A stretch of DNA of 64,000 bases, from positions 1 to 64,000 of the forward strand of contig MCFE01000453.1 of assembly GCA_002104905.1 (NCBI GenBank). The letters run 5' to 3'. Below are positions 13,278-24,973 of this stretch, in pieces (the stretch's first letter is position 1; each line of letters begins with the position of its first letter). The notes beneath the pieces are model-generated. The model worked only from the letters and a program-made list of their open reading frames with translations. It had not been told where the DNA came from and made no database searches. The position numbers and the translations under genes are program-made. The stretch is from Basidiobolus meristosporus CBS 931.73 (Eukaryota; Basidiobolomycota; Basidiobolomycetes; Basidiobolales; Basidiobolaceae).

Positions 13278-15312
13278 CACATGAGCCTTGACACATCCAT
13301 CCTGGCAACATTGTAATCGTACATTAATTTCACCCATAGTCCTCATAAAAGTCGCATTGATATTCAAACTCTAATGTCCGGTCTGCCCGCAAGCCTATAC
13401 CTATTCCCGGAATTGATGCGTAGAAAGCGCGTTTGCAACGATAGATGTTAGAATAATAAATAATGATTAAATGAGTAGCAATCGCTTGGAGGAGCCATTT
13501 CGCCCATTTGGTATATCGGGCGTTCATCAGCCCAGCTCGGGTGATCTAGTCCTGGGCTATCTATTTGTCTACACGCCGTCCACCAACCAGACAGCAGCAC
13601 CATTTCAGCCTGTGTGACAGCTTCACTCCATTACTACCCTAAGTACAGCCGCCGCTAAATTGCCCGAAGCCATTGATTGGGCTCCAGATCAATATATATA
13701 TTCCACACAAAGGCTCCCAGTGATCCTGATAGGCCGGATACACGCTCTGCCCACCGTCCAACCCATGACACCACGGCGACCAGATGAGGGGGCTATCAGG
13801 TTGTAACAAGAACAATGCATAGCGGCAGGATGAATTTTCAGTGCAGGATATGAAGAGATAACAACAGTATCACAGTCGATCCCTCCGCTGCATCAGGCAC
13901 AAATGTGGACACACCCACCAGCATACATATGATTTCAACAAGGGCTTGGGAATCCTGTGCCAGAGACTTCTGTGAGTTTCCCGGTGGGAGTCGCAGCTTG
14001 GTGGCTCATCGGACACGCTCTTCAGCAACATTGCTATCTCGTAGAGATGGCTCATTTCGTCGCATTTCACACTGCGCGTATGGACCCTGAGCCCAGCAAT
14101 ACCGGCTTGTGAAGGAAGAGTGGGCCCTCTGGACCTAGTCAGCCAAGCGCATGTGTAGGTAAATACTAAGCTTCAGAGCTTGAAAACAAGCCTGTATGTG
14201 AGCCCGATGCAACACCGTCCCTTTCAATAGGTCAATGCAAGACACGTGCATTCAACATTGTAGTCGCCTCCTGTTCCCTTGACGCAAAAACCGAAGTATT
14301 AACCCAATGGAGAAATCTACACCAAATCTATAGATCAGCGAATCAGCGCAGACATGTCCCAAAATGTACTGGGTATTCAAATGTGTCTAATACCTGACAA
14401 GTATCCAGTAGCAAAATTGATGAATTGAGTACATGTTTGTCAAGTGCTGTGCTACAAAATCTGACTCCAACCCGTATAGCTGGCCCAGCGGTGGAAACAT
14501 GCCAACTCATTTGACTGTAAATCACTTGTGACGTTCCCCGTGAAAGCTAGTATACTGAGTGCCCCCAAAATCAGTTGACGTTGCTATTGTCAACCAATTT
14601 CAGGGGGCCTTCCAATACAAGTGCTTGGTAAATCGTCAACAAAGTTTGACACTTGTTGTGGCCAGTCAATAGGGCGCGTAGTCCGGATGTCTAGGGACTT
14701 CGCCACCGGTTGTGAAATCGTGGCGAGATCTGGCCTGCACAATGGCTGGCTATTCATCAATCCTAATCATACAGGCTTTCCCATTGTTCGCATGTACATT
14801 GTGATATCCGTGCATAGGTTGGGGCGGGATTCTTCAGCATTCGCTTGATCATCATCGTCAACCTGTTTCACCCGTGAATGCAACATTATTTCACAACTCC
14901 AAGAAGGATGGCATTGATCTGTTCCACACAAAATCAGCAACCATTACCATATTTACTCATTAGATCCATCTGGTTTCTGAATCTGAGCACTCCTTACTCA
15001 TGAAATCAATAGAGTAGTATAACAATACCAGCCAATAAGCAATGGTTGGCTAGAACGCACATTTCCTCAACGCTTATAAAGGGTGCTTGGCGTCCTCACT
15101 GATGTTCATTACAAGTCTTTCCAACTGCTCTCTTGGCAAGTTCTCTAAAACAGAAGGTTTTGATCTGTTCATTTGAGCTAATATCAGGGACATACTTATC
15201 CGTGTGTCATACCCGTTTACCATCGATAATCTACTTGCTATATTAATTCCGTACTCTTTCTTTGTGAGGCTTACACGCATCTTGAGGATACTCTACTTTG
15301 ATTTAATCTAAT
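13278..15312. other. intergenic region without a supported gene
   Basis: Two kilobases between the kinase and the LEA_2 gene. Frames are below 80 codons, show no family motifs and do not join by splice sites. A minus-strand frame at 15074-15280 (about 68 codons, ending in the sense EQLERLVMNISEDAKHPL) looks mildly protein-like but overlaps the probable promoter of the next gene and is not called. Confidence 0.5.
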
Positions 15313-16078
15313 ATGAACGAAAAGGGACTCGAAAACCAACACACCATCTACGAAGCCAACGAAAAACGCCGCCGTCGCTGCTGCTGCTGTTGCAGAACTC
15401 GTCGCTCAAAGCAAATATGCTGCTTAATTGTACTGTTGGTTTTGATCGGTCTTGCGATAGCCCTTTACTTCTGTATCCCACGCGGAAACCCTGAAATCCA
15501 ATTCAAAGGCGTAGAGACCGTGGGCAATCTTGACTTTACTAGCCTCGCTCTCAACGCTGGGACTGGTATGAATATTCCTTTGGTGTTGAAGCTTAGCGTT
15601 CAGAACCCCAATCTGATCAGTATCAAGATGAATAACATCACAGCCACGGTAGACCTGTCATTAACTTGTGTTACCGAGGCACCTTACTAACCCTATGAAT
15701 CACTAGGGATTTTACCAAATACCCGACGGCACAAGTGTTCAAGTTGGCAAAGGGGCACTAAATCATACCATCACATTCCCCGCCAAAGGGGGCCTGGACT
15801 TTGCACTGCCCTTCACACTAACATACAATCCCAAGACTGACAAGAGTTCTGCGGCAGCACTCAGTGGACTCTTGGCTCACTGTGGTATCACTGCCTCTAC
15901 AAAGACACAGATCCCATTGACCTATAAAGCTGTGTTGGATATCGCGCTGATTTCCTGGTTGGGCATTAAGCCTGAGATCCAGAATAACGTCAAATTCGAC
16001 TGCCCAGTTGATGTGCCGGCTGGCGTTGGTGAAGCCCTTGGCCCCCTTCTAGGGCCCCTCATTGGGAATGGAGCCTAA
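15313..16078 (+). CDS. LEA_2 (LEA14-like) domain membrane protein
   Basis: Two exons, 15313-15648 and 15707-16078, with a 58-bp intron carrying a TACTAAC branch site and phase-0 joins, giving 235 residues. The N-terminus is basic with a run of cysteines (CCCCCC near residues 20-26), followed by one transmembrane helix at about 36-58, then a Water-stress/LEA_2 beta-sandwich region with the typical VQNPN and NNITAT signature around residues 95-113. Family proteins are small anchored beta domains; fungal members are associated with vacuole or plasma membrane, and function is poorly known. The cysteine cluster next to the helix is a likely palmitoylation site (inference). The mature domain would face the lumen or exterior in a type II topology. 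Confidence 0.7.
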
Positions 16079-16807
16079 ATAGTACGGGTTATTATTCTTG
16101 CGTGCATCACCACTATAGGGAAGTCGAACGTGTCACTTATTTAACATCGTTTTGAAAGCTTTTAATGAATATAATTGTTCGAACTCTCATTCGTATCAAT
16201 ATATAATAAACGCGCACATGCATTGCATCAGGTGTACCTTAACCCAAGTGAGTCTCACACTGGCCTTCGGCATTCTCCCAGCAGAACTACCCCTCATGCA
16301 TGGAATCGTTCGGTGGTTTGGAGCGCGAATCCCTCAGATATCGGCATATTCTGTATCTGGGATGGGGTTTAGAAAATTAGGGAATATGGTACAAGAGCAG
16401 ACACAGATTCAAGACTTAGAGTAGCTTAGTACAACACTGATTAGCATCCGCAAATCTTTGATTCATGGTTTGGCCGCCAACAGGATTGCCTATTCCATAT
16501 TCAAGCACCAGAAAATAGGAATCAGCAATTAAGCGTTTCAGTTAATTTCTGGATCTCGTTACTTCGCATTTTCCCCGATTGCTAATAATAGCTTACCTAC
16601 TTGCGGCAGGCCTATGAGCCTGACAATACATATCCAATCATGGGCAACCTCATGGGTCAACTGCCATTATACTTTTTGGAATCAACAAAGAGTAAACACT
16701 CCCAGCTGGCCATCTCGGGACCCCGCTTTTTTTCCTGGTAAACATATAATCAACAGTACCTCTCAGGTTCCCATAGTTTCTTCTCGCTAGTACTTGCTAT
16801 TCTTGAC
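16079..16807. other. intergenic region between the LEA_2 gene and APN2
   Basis: About 730 bp with short frames in two overlapping registers and no recognisable protein motif. The last 100 bp presumably contain the APN2 promoter; there is no clear TATAAA. Confidence 0.45.
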
Positions 16808-18786
16808 ATGCGTTTGTTGAGTTGGAACGTGAATGGGATTCGTACATTAACTCAATATTACCCCTGGTGTGAATGTAAAACCTTGAAAGTAAGTTGCTAT
16901 CGTCGTCCATGTCCCTTCCCACCTAGCAATGCCCCCCCCCTCTTACTATCTTGTTAGCTTGACCTTTTTCTTATTCATTTAACCATCAACCTAGGAGGTG
17001 TTATCGAGGCTGAATGCCGAGGTGATCTGCTTTCAAGAAACTAAACTTTCTGCTAACCGATTCACCTCCGATATCGCGCTCGTTGACGGCTTTGATGGGT
17101 ATTTCTCCCTATCCAAGAATGCCTCAGGATACTCGGGAGTTGCAACTTACGTTGACAGTTTAAACGTCTTCCCTACAAACGCCTCAGAAGGTATCACCGG
17201 TATATTGCATAGGAAAGGGGTGGGGGAGCCTTTATTAAAAGAATTGCTGTTGACTACCGAGCAATTCGAAGATCGAAAGGAACTTCTTGACTTGGATTCC
17301 GAGGGCAGATCTGTTGTTATAGATTTGGGTCTGTTCGTACTATTTAATCTTTATTGCCCGAACGAACGTGGGCCTGAGCGTCTGCCATACAAAATGCGGT
17401 ATTACCACGCTTTGGAAAAACAGGTGGACCATTTACTAAACAGTGGGAGGAACGTCGTTATAGTAGGTGACATGAACATCTCCCACAAGGAGATAGATCA
17501 CTGTGATCCTTTGACTGCTACTAGGGACTATGGTTTGGAGAACTTTGGTGATCATCCCTCCCGGCAATGGTTTGACCAATTCCTATCTCCCCGAGGTAAA
17601 ATGGTGGACTTATTTCGGCATTTCCATCCGGGTGAGGAGAAGAAGTACACCTGTTGGAACACCAAGATCAATGCCAGGTAGGCTATTGCCTCGACTCTAT
17701 TACTTACAGACCAACACTATAACTGTTGAATCCAATTCCCACCTTAAACTTACCCTTAGACCAGCAAACTTCGGTAACACTTCAAAGTATGAGTAACATC
17801 ATCGCTTTCCTCGAATTCATTTCTCTTGCGTTCGTAGGAACTCGAATTGATTATATCCTGGTAAATGAGGGACTACTCAAATGGTTTAAAAGCTGTGATA
17901 TTCTCCCAGAGCTCATGGGGTCAGATCATTGTCCGGTAGTGGCGGAATTGTTTACCGAGATTGTGGACGAATGCGGCAATACTCTGTTGCTTCAAAACTT
18001 CTTCAAGCATTCCCAAACCAACGAGTCAACCACCAAATATAAAGCGCCTTCACTGTGTGCAAAATATCATTCGGCATTCTCTGGACAACGTAAACTAACT
18101 GCATCATTTTTTAAGCCCGCTAATAAATCAAAAGTCTCATCGACCTTTGACAGACCCTCCATCAATCCACCAATCACTACTCAAAAAACGACCGAAGAAA
18201 CGTACAATGTGAATGCAACTTCAAAATTGGATAAATTGAACTCACCATGCAAGAAAGACGCACCGAAGCAATCCACCTTACAGGCGTTCTTTCAAGCACC
18301 CAAGAGGACAGAATCAAGAGCTACTGCTACTTCAGTAAAATCGGAGCTCAAATGCAAAGGTGATCTTTCCGACAGAGAACCGCCGCTCTTAGCAGAGTAC
18401 ATGGACATAGTCAATTCTGCGGTTGCTACCACAAGCCTCAATGCAGATACCACAAAGCAACAGTGGAACCAACTGTTTTCTTCACCAGACATACCAGTTT
18501 GTAAGCATGGTGAGCCCACCAATGAATTTACTGTGAATAAGAAGGGGCCTAATCAGGGACGACGATTTTTTGTTTGTGCACGGTACAGTCTCCCATCATT
18601 TGCGAGGTTACCCAGAGCTCTTGCTAACCCCACGCATCTTCGATCAGCCCTGTAGGACCAAACAATGCTAAAGACCCGAAATTTAGGTGCGATTTTTTTC
18701 AGTGGAAAAACGGGAAAAAGCGGAGCTCCTCTTTAGAATCTCCGAGCTTGTCGGGAGATTCGTCTTCGAAAAGAAACAAATCTTAG
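16808..18786 (+). CDS. APN2: Apn2/APE2-type AP endonuclease with GRF zinc finger
   Basis: Five exons: 16808-16888, 16995-17677, 17760-17773, 17838-18582 and 18648-18786; 1,662 coding nt, 553 residues. Class II apurinic/apyrimidinic endonuclease of base-excision repair, with 3' phosphodiesterase activity in the family. Active-site residues are present: Asn7 in SWNVNG, Glu42 in QETK, Asp186/Asn188 in GDMN, Asp264 in RIDYIL, and Asp289/His290 in GSDHCPV. A PCNA-binding PIP box lies at 404-411 (QSTLQAFF), and a C-terminal GRF zinc finger has CKHG, GRRFFVC and RCDFFQWK. The 14-nt third exon supplies the RPANF segment that family members have just before GTRIDY. The last intron must use the acceptor at 18647; the next AG puts a stop in frame. 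The protein is probably nuclear. Confidence 0.92.
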
Positions 18787-19605
18787 CCGATGTAGAAAGC
18801 GGATTGTCAGATACTCAGTCAGCGTATCCAGTGATAGCCCAACATGTGGCTCGAAGGCAATAAAGCATCAGCTCCAGTGGGAGAGATTTCTAGCATCCTT
18901 CCGTTCAGCCCGAGAGTACCCAGAGAATGAAGCGTGTTATGGGCCCGGGAAATCGCCGAGCGGAGGGTTTCGATTTGGCATATTGCGGACCCAAATCGAG
19001 TTGTCCGTTGGTAGCTAGATACTGTCGACACTTGGCCTCTTATAGGCTCACGCATACTCCAATTACTAACCGTAAACGAGATGATTCTGGTTTGGAAACA
19101 AATCTATTCCATACGTTCCAACTCGCTCATGTAAATCCATCGGCGCCCATCAACACCATGGCCCTAAACATTGAACGTCCAGAATGCCACGTACGATACA
19201 GTTGGCAGATCTACCCTTCGTCTCTAGGGCATTGACCATCTTGGCCTTTGTTCTAGTAGACTTGCTAATCGTATCAAACCTAATCCCAAAAAATAGCGTT
19301 ATCTCAGAAGGAAATGGTCAATTTTATGTGACATGTACTGGATATAGGAACTGCTTAGTGGCTGCCATGAGCAGAGCGTCATTTATTCTATAATTAGTGA
19401 ACCCAAATACTTGGGGATTGTTCGATCGTTATCAGATGTTCTCCAATGATGGAGAACGTGAATATTCAACAGCATTTACAATTCTTCACAACGAGAAGGG
19501 GCGGGTTTGGCACATCGCGGTTTCTAAATATTCATCCTCGAAGTCATGAAAACGAGTAGACCAGGATAGACTGCATATGCCTGTTGTGTAATGCTCTAGC
19601 CGCAA
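18787..19605. other. convergent intergenic region between APN2 and SEC14
   Basis: About 820 bp between the 3' ends of two convergent genes. No gene, repeat or RNA is evident. Frames are short and lack motifs. Confidence 0.5.
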
Positions 19606-20430
19606 CTAGAGCTTGGAGCTACCTTCATTCCAAGGTCCGACGTTGCTGAACTGGCAACCACCTTCACATTTGCACTCTCCGTGCAAGAAGGACGGGATAT
19701 TTTCCGGGTCGATATATTCGACAAGCTTGGATTTATACGAGGAGCCAACAATGAAAATCTTCTTCACGGTGGCCTCGTCCAAGAACGGTACAATAAGCTT
19801 CCATATGGAGGAGAATAGAAGTGGAGCGTTGATGATAAACATTCGGCCAAGAAGCTCTGGGTAATAATTCTGAGCAATGACGGAAATACGCTTGATTATA
19901 CCGGCTACTTGAGGGAAGTGAACCAACGACGCACCCTTTAGGTCGATGATGGTACAACTGGTTTCCACGTGGTGCCCAGCTTTGGCGCTACAGGCAGGGA
20001 AAATCTTGTTTATCAAGGTCTCGTAGCTGATAATGTGATCTTTGGTGAGACGCTCCTCGTTGGTTACGGCAAGGAGCTTCTTTGACTCCAGCTTACCGAG
20101 TTGCTCGATATAAATTGGGCGGCCCTCCTTGTCAGTCTTGTGGTAAAACCGGGGGTAAATCTTTTGAACCTCGGCGGCCTCGGTGAATTTGAAATTCTTG
20201 ACCACATCGTCGACCTGGAACTCTTGACGCCATTTCTCGTACGTCACAAACATGCTCTTGGTAGCGGGGAGATTGAATTTCCTGGCTCTCAAGAAACGAA
20301 GCAGGCAATAGTCGTCATGGCGCTCGGGAACGTAATATCCCTCGGTTACGAGAAATTCTCTCAATTCCGACAACTTGGACTCCTGGTCTGGTGTCAAATT
20401 ACCTACTCTACCCGTAGTCAAAGTGGACAT
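19606..20430 (-). CDS. SEC14: Sec14-like phosphatidylinositol/phosphatidylcholine transfer protein
   Basis: An intronless 274-residue protein. It has a CRAL-TRIO N-terminal helical part (about 15-70, with LLRFLRARKFNL) and a Sec14 lipid-binding domain (about 85-255) including IDLKGAS, the gate-helix region, and IFIVGSSYKSKLVEYI near 225. It ends with the GPW motif that follows the domain in yeast Sec14. The family exchanges phosphatidylinositol and phosphatidylcholine and keeps Golgi lipid composition fit for secretion. It is slightly shorter than the 304-residue yeast protein, mostly at the ends. It is transcribed divergently from the Aha1 gene across a 982-bp spacer. Confidence 0.92.
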   Translation of the reverse strand: MSTLTTGRVGNLTPDQESKLSELREFLVTEGYYVPERHDDYCLLRFLRARKFNLPATKSMFVTYEKWRQEFQVDDVVKNFKFTEAAEVQKIYPRFYHKTDKEGRPIYIEQLGKLESKKLLAVTNEERLTKDHIISYETLINKIFPACSAKAGHHVETSCTIIDLKGASLVHFPQVAGIIKRISVIAQNYYPELLGRMFIINAPLLFSSIWKLIVPFLDEATVKKIFIVGSSYKSKLVEYIDPENIPSFLHGECKCEGGCQFSNVGPWNEGSSKL

Positions 20431-21412
20431 TCTATCTTATTGAAGTTGTGGCAAGACAACCAGAAGCACAAAGATATAGTGATCATACGATACGAAGGAT
20501 AAAATAATTACCAATATGGAATCCGATCATATGCTTTCTACTACTTTGCCTATACAAATAATTTACATGGTCGACATTTTCCGAGGCTCACATTTATCCG
20601 GTCACTTCTATTTATGTTACTTTAAAAGCACCTTTCCAACATATCAATCTACTTGCTGACTTGATACCAGATGGCGAACCACGTGCCAGCTGGATGATGT
20701 CATGCGAACAGGAGTGGTTTAGCATGTTCATTGAGAAACGTTTCCATCGGAATCGCTCACTGACGACACGATGAGCCGATATTATCAGCAAATCTAGAGG
20801 TCGGATCATTTGCCAGGGAAATTGAAGAAATTGGCCGCACTCATCACAGATAAACCATACTAAACATGGATTGTTTTGATTATCATTGAATGAGTAGTAC
20901 CACTTTCCCAGCAAAATGAGGAATATTTCGTTCGAAGGGTGATATCGAATTTACTAGAAATATCCGACGCATTCCTTGATTACCTCGACTGCGTCCTAAT
21001 CCCCCGAATTCCATTAGTTTCTCTGGGGAAGTTTGTAGAAACGTTTCGAACAAAAATCATTCGAAGACCAAGATTCTCGTTGGCAAATGGGTGCCAGCAG
21101 GGTTGAGCATTTGGGTCATCCATGCTGGCCTCTCGAATCGGAGTGACGAACTAGCCAATTGATCGATCTTATTGGTGAGCAGAGGATTCGCCATGTTATC
21201 TTTGACTAGCAAATACTGGAATTTCATACACAAATTCAAATTCACCGAGTACGTCTTATTCCCTCATCAATTTCATATTAAATCCGTTCTCTGAGGGGTT
21301 AGCAACTTCGCATTCTTTTGATTGTGCGGATTTTCTTCTGTCGCCTGTCTCTTCTCATACCCAAAAGTTTTCCCTCTCCCGGTCGTTGTTCGTTCGTATA
21401 ACCAACTGCAAG
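20431..21412. promoter_or_regulatory. shared spacer between divergent SEC14 and AHA1
   Basis: A 982-bp region between two divergent starts, which must hold both promoters. No further gene is evident. The AHA1 side ends in pyrimidine-rich sequence (about 21330-21400) before the ATG, as in many fungal leaders. No perfect heat-shock element was found by eye. Confidence 0.5.
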
Positions 21413-22464
21413 ATGAGTACCATGGCCAACTGGAAAAACGTCAATAACTGGCACTGGACCGAAAAGAACTGTGCTCCCTGGGCCAAAGAATATTTTACCC
21501 GTGAGCTTAAGGGTCTCGAGGCCGAAAGTGACGGCATCACCGTGAAAACCACCGAGGTGACTAAGGTTAGCGGTGATGTCGACCTCAACCAACGCAAGGG
21601 CAAGATCATCACTCTGTACGATCTCTCAATTTCCCTCAATTGGTCCGGAGCCTCGGAAAACGGCACTGAAGCCACCGGCAAAATCAATATTCCCGAAGTT
21701 GCCCATGACTCGGAGTTGAGCGATTATGTTTTCAACATTTCAATCGACGACGAAACCAAAGAAAAGTGGGCCATTAAGGAGGTGGTCCGTACTCAGTTGA
21801 CCAAGGTGATCCGGGATAAGCTTTCCCACTTTACAAAAGATCTGATCGAAGGTTAGTGAGACGCTTCTTGTTTGGGAGCAACCTTTTTGCTAACACCCCA
21901 CTTTTTGTAGCTCATGGTAAAGACGTTTATATCGATCCTTCTCAACTTAGAACCCCCTCTCCTGCCCCCGTTAGTCTAAGCATCAGCGAACAGGCTATCA
22001 AAGCCTCCAAAGAGAGCTCAGCCGCTAACAAAGAGCCAGTTGTCAAGAAAGCACCCAAAGTCAACACTACCACCTTGAAGGAAACAATCGAGTTTGTCGC
22101 CAGCGCACACGAGGTGTACGAAACACTGCTTGAGGAACAACGTGTCTCCATCTGGACCCGTGGTCCAGCCAAGATCTCCAAGGAGAAGAACAGCCAATTC
22201 GAGCTCTTTGGAGGAAACATCAGCGGAAAGATCCTTGAAGCAGAGGAAGACAAGAAGATTGTCATGCAGTGGCGCTCGAAGACCTGGCCCGAGAGCCACT
22301 ATTCGACCGTTACCCTGAAGTTCGATGAGGGCACTGACAACGTCAAGATTCATTTGATTCAGGAAGGAGTGCCTCTTGGTGAGGAAGACATTACCAGTGG
22401 TAACTGGAAGCAATACTACTGGAACCCCATCAAGACTACGTTTGGATTTGGTGCCTTCATTTAA
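21413..22464 (+). CDS. AHA1: Aha1, activator of Hsp90 ATPase
   Basis: Two exons, 21413-21851 and 21911-22464, with a 59-bp intron (donor GTTAGT, acceptor TGTAG, phase 1), giving 330 residues. The N-terminal domain opens with the family's NVNNWHW motif (residues 9-15) and extends to about 150; it binds the Hsp90 middle domain and stimulates ATP hydrolysis. A Lys/Ser-rich linker follows (about 165-200), then the C-terminal AHSA1 (Bet v 1-like) domain (about 205-330). Length is close to the 350 of yeast Aha1. The protein is a cytosolic co-chaperone. AATAAA occurs 44 bp after the stop. Confidence 0.95.
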
Positions 22465-22507
22465 TCGTTCCAGATCGTTGAAACGACATGTAATTCTTTG
22501 TAATATT

Positions 22508-22513
22508 AATAAA
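22508..22513 (+). terminator. polyadenylation signal AATAAA after AHA1
   Basis: AATAAA in AT-rich sequence 44 bp downstream of the AHA1 stop codon. Confidence 0.45.
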
Positions 22514-23725
22514 ATCCCGCTTTTCTAAAATGAACATGGATTTCGTTCCTAGGGCACGGGCCCGTTTTACCTGGACAGGTGAAGGATGCCAAAAGAATTT
22601 CATCAGGAAGCTCGTTGAACAGAATCGTGACCAGGCACATCTCCTGGCTTGCCACCTGGCAGCGACTGTTTTAAGGTCATGCCTAAGTCCGAGGAAGCAT
22701 CCGGTTGCATGTCTCGTTTCATGTAGTGATGTATTGGTTCAGAAGTTTTGCTTGAAAAATCCTTGAATACCGCTATGGCCCAACTATTATTTCGGGAACA
22801 TGAGTATTTTGGTGGAGATTTTGGCTTGGTATTGATCACACCATGTTGTCAACTGGTTGTGTTGGCCCACTTCCAGCTAATACACTGTTGTACGAGTCTG
22901 TTTTCTCAACACTTACAACACAATGCCTCGTCAACACGCAGGATGGCTGTATTCATGATGAAAAGAATGATTCCTGTGTTTGAGCTTGAGTAATAATGAC
23001 CCACCTGTTAGATATCTCCACAAGACAAGTGCTGCAGTTTACAAGAGACCCATGATACAGGTGCAGGATGAGGCAAGAGCTACTCCATCACGTGCTGTGG
23101 CTACTACTGCAAATGAATATCAGTCAGATTTGGTGTGGTTGAGATCGGGGGCTGAATGAGAGCAATACACAAAAGCATTGCTTCCATGGACGTGTGGTTG
23201 GTATGAAAAACCACTGATGCGCATGCGATTCAATATGCTTGTGTGTAGAAATTGTAGAGGGTTCTATTTTCAGAGGGTAGCCGTATTTCAAAAAGACTGT
23301 TGAACTTATCCCGGGAAGATAACAAGCCAGATACCCAGATCTTGTGCCGGATGGTGGCCTAGGTGCCAGATACGCACATGCGAGTGCGTTACAGAGTCAC
23401 AAAATATGAAGCATCAAGTTTCATGAGCAGGACTGTAATTCATCACCAGCATACCAACTAACCGGATTCGACTGATGTGTTACCACATAATCTGGGCTTC
23501 CATTCAAATTTCACGGAATACTACGGGCGACTTTATTAAAAGCATTCTGATTTGGATGAGATACAAAGGTGACAGTGTATACGGAGATTCTATACAACGT
23601 GGGGCTTTGAAAGTGCTGATTGACTGTGCCCTATGAATAGGACAACACACGTTGATTTCCAGATCGCCAGCGACTCCAGCCGGATATCCAGTGAATCGAC
23701 AAATCTAGCAGTGGTGGGTGTGTGG
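22514..23725. other. intergenic region without a supported gene
   Basis: About 1.2 kb between the 3' ends of AHA1 and the seven-transmembrane gene. The frames present are under 85 codons, lack motifs and have no compatible splice sites. Confidence 0.5.
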
Positions 23726-24973
23726 TTAACTTGCATCTTGGGGGCTGGGAAGCTCCTCAACTGGGTGTTCCTCAACTGGGCTACGATAGCGATAGCGTGG
23801 GTGTGGCTTCTTACGGTGCATGAACACTTCAAAACCATTCAAAACGCCCCCTAGCTGGATGAATGATGCTGCCAATACATAGACCCAAGCGCGATGGTAA
23901 TTTTTCAACTGAAGAATCATATGCACGATTGCAGGGGTAAAGTGAAATACATGAAGAAACAGAGCCATACCCAGATGTTCGGTGTGTTTCTGGTGATGTT
24001 GGACGGCTTCCTGCATTGAGTTTGAACGGTGAACACCAGTCGTGGTGATCGTACGTTTGATGCTCCCTGACTCTTCACTGCGGGTGCTGGAGTGATGCGC
24101 ATGGGGGCGATAGACCATATTATACAATACTCCCAGGTAGCATACCAGAACTATGAAGAGGACTGCGTAATGAATGCCCAGGAAAAGCTTCAGGAATACC
24201 TTCCCGGAGTCGGTATGCTCGTTAACCAGACACCAGTACAAGTCTGGACCAAAGCCCTTGGTAATAATCCCGCTGACTGCTATGGCCAAGCAGCTAAGGA
24301 TGCAGCCAACCCATACTTTCCAGTCCCAGCGACCCAGGTACACGTTGATCTTAAGAGCAAGCTGGAAATAGGTTACGACCGCGACTGTCCCGACCACCGT
24401 CATCTCTATAATAATTCCGAGATAAATAATGCCGCCGATGACTGCGCAGACTCTCTTTGAGGGAAGCTCGTCGAAGTACATCGTGTCCGACACCATGAAC
24501 AGGGTCACGATGCCTAGAAAGAGATCGAGCATGGCTATGTAGAAGGGAAAGCGGATCGAGGACGACAAGTGGGGCTTCTTCCGCAGATGAGCGTTCTTGT
24601 ACTTGATTTCCTGGTAATCCATGTACGAGGTGTAGATCACGGCGCTTGAGCAGCAGATGTTTAGTGTGGCGGTGATGGTCGTCAGCATATAGAAGAAGAT
24701 AGAGCCATGGGGGGCGAAGTCCGAGAAATAATGGTTCTCGTCCTCTGCCTCGCCAGCACCAGCGGCACCGCTCTCGCCAGTTGGGGAAGGATTCTGTTCG
24801 CCAGGAGCGCCCGGGCCCTCTACACCCAAGGCGTGAGGGGAATGGTTGCGTTGAGCGATCTCGGCTGAAGCAGACTCTGGCGCGGCCGCAGTCTCCCCCA
24901 CCGCTTGTACGGTCAAAAATATGGGGAAGAGGCACGCAAGAAAACAAAAGAGACCTAATCGCGAGTACTTCAT
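23726..24973 (-). CDS. seven-transmembrane receptor-like protein with signal peptide
   Basis: An intronless 415-residue protein. A hydrophobic N-terminal signal peptide (1-24) is followed by a Ser/Ala/Gly-rich extracellular segment to about residue 85. Seven hydrophobic helices start at roughly 92, 137, 173, 212, 250, 320 and 345. A cysteine just before helix 3 (KRVCAV) and one in the loop after helix 4 (LYWCLV) could form the disulfide usual in G-protein-coupled receptors. The third inner loop (about 282-318) is Ser/Thr/His-rich and may be phosphorylated. The C-terminal tail is short and rich in Pro, Glu and basic residues. I do not recognise a known fungal receptor class; it is called by topology, and ligand and G protein are unknown. 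A channel-like or PQ-loop-type membrane protein is less likely. Confidence 0.7.
   Translation of the reverse strand: MKYSRLGLFCFLACLFPIFLTVQAVGETAAAPESASAEIAQRNHSPHALGVEGPGAPGEQNPSPTGESGAAGAGEAEDENHYFSDFAPHGSIFFYMLTTITATLNICCSSAVIYTSYMDYQEIKYKNAHLRKKPHLSSSIRFPFYIAMLDLFLGIVTLFMVSDTMYFDELPSKRVCAVIGGIIYLGIIIEMTVVGTVAVVTYFQLALKINVYLGRWDWKVWVGCILSCLAIAVSGIITKGFGPDLYWCLVNEHTDSGKVFLKLFLGIHYAVLFIVLVCYLGVLYNMVYRPHAHHSSTRSEESGSIKRTITTTGVHRSNSMQEAVQHHQKHTEHLGMALFLHVFHFTPAIVHMILQLKNYHRAWVYVLAASFIQLGGVLNGFEVFMHRKKPHPRYRYRSPVEEHPVEELPSPQDAS

Noticed and set aside
15074-15280. 68-codon minus-strand frame with a protein-like C-terminus
   Set aside because: It overlaps the likely promoter of the LEA_2 gene and has no recognised family; not enough to call.
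18583-18661. APN2 final intron using the acceptor TGTAG at 18654
   Set aside because: It places a stop codon four codons later; the acceptor at 18647 rebuilds the conserved CARPxG segment of the GRF finger.
21030-21065. Possible heat-shock element upstream of AHA1 (GAAACGTTTCGAA)
   Set aside because: GAA and TTC blocks do not have the required 2-nt spacing, and this 13-bp match is not convincing by eye.
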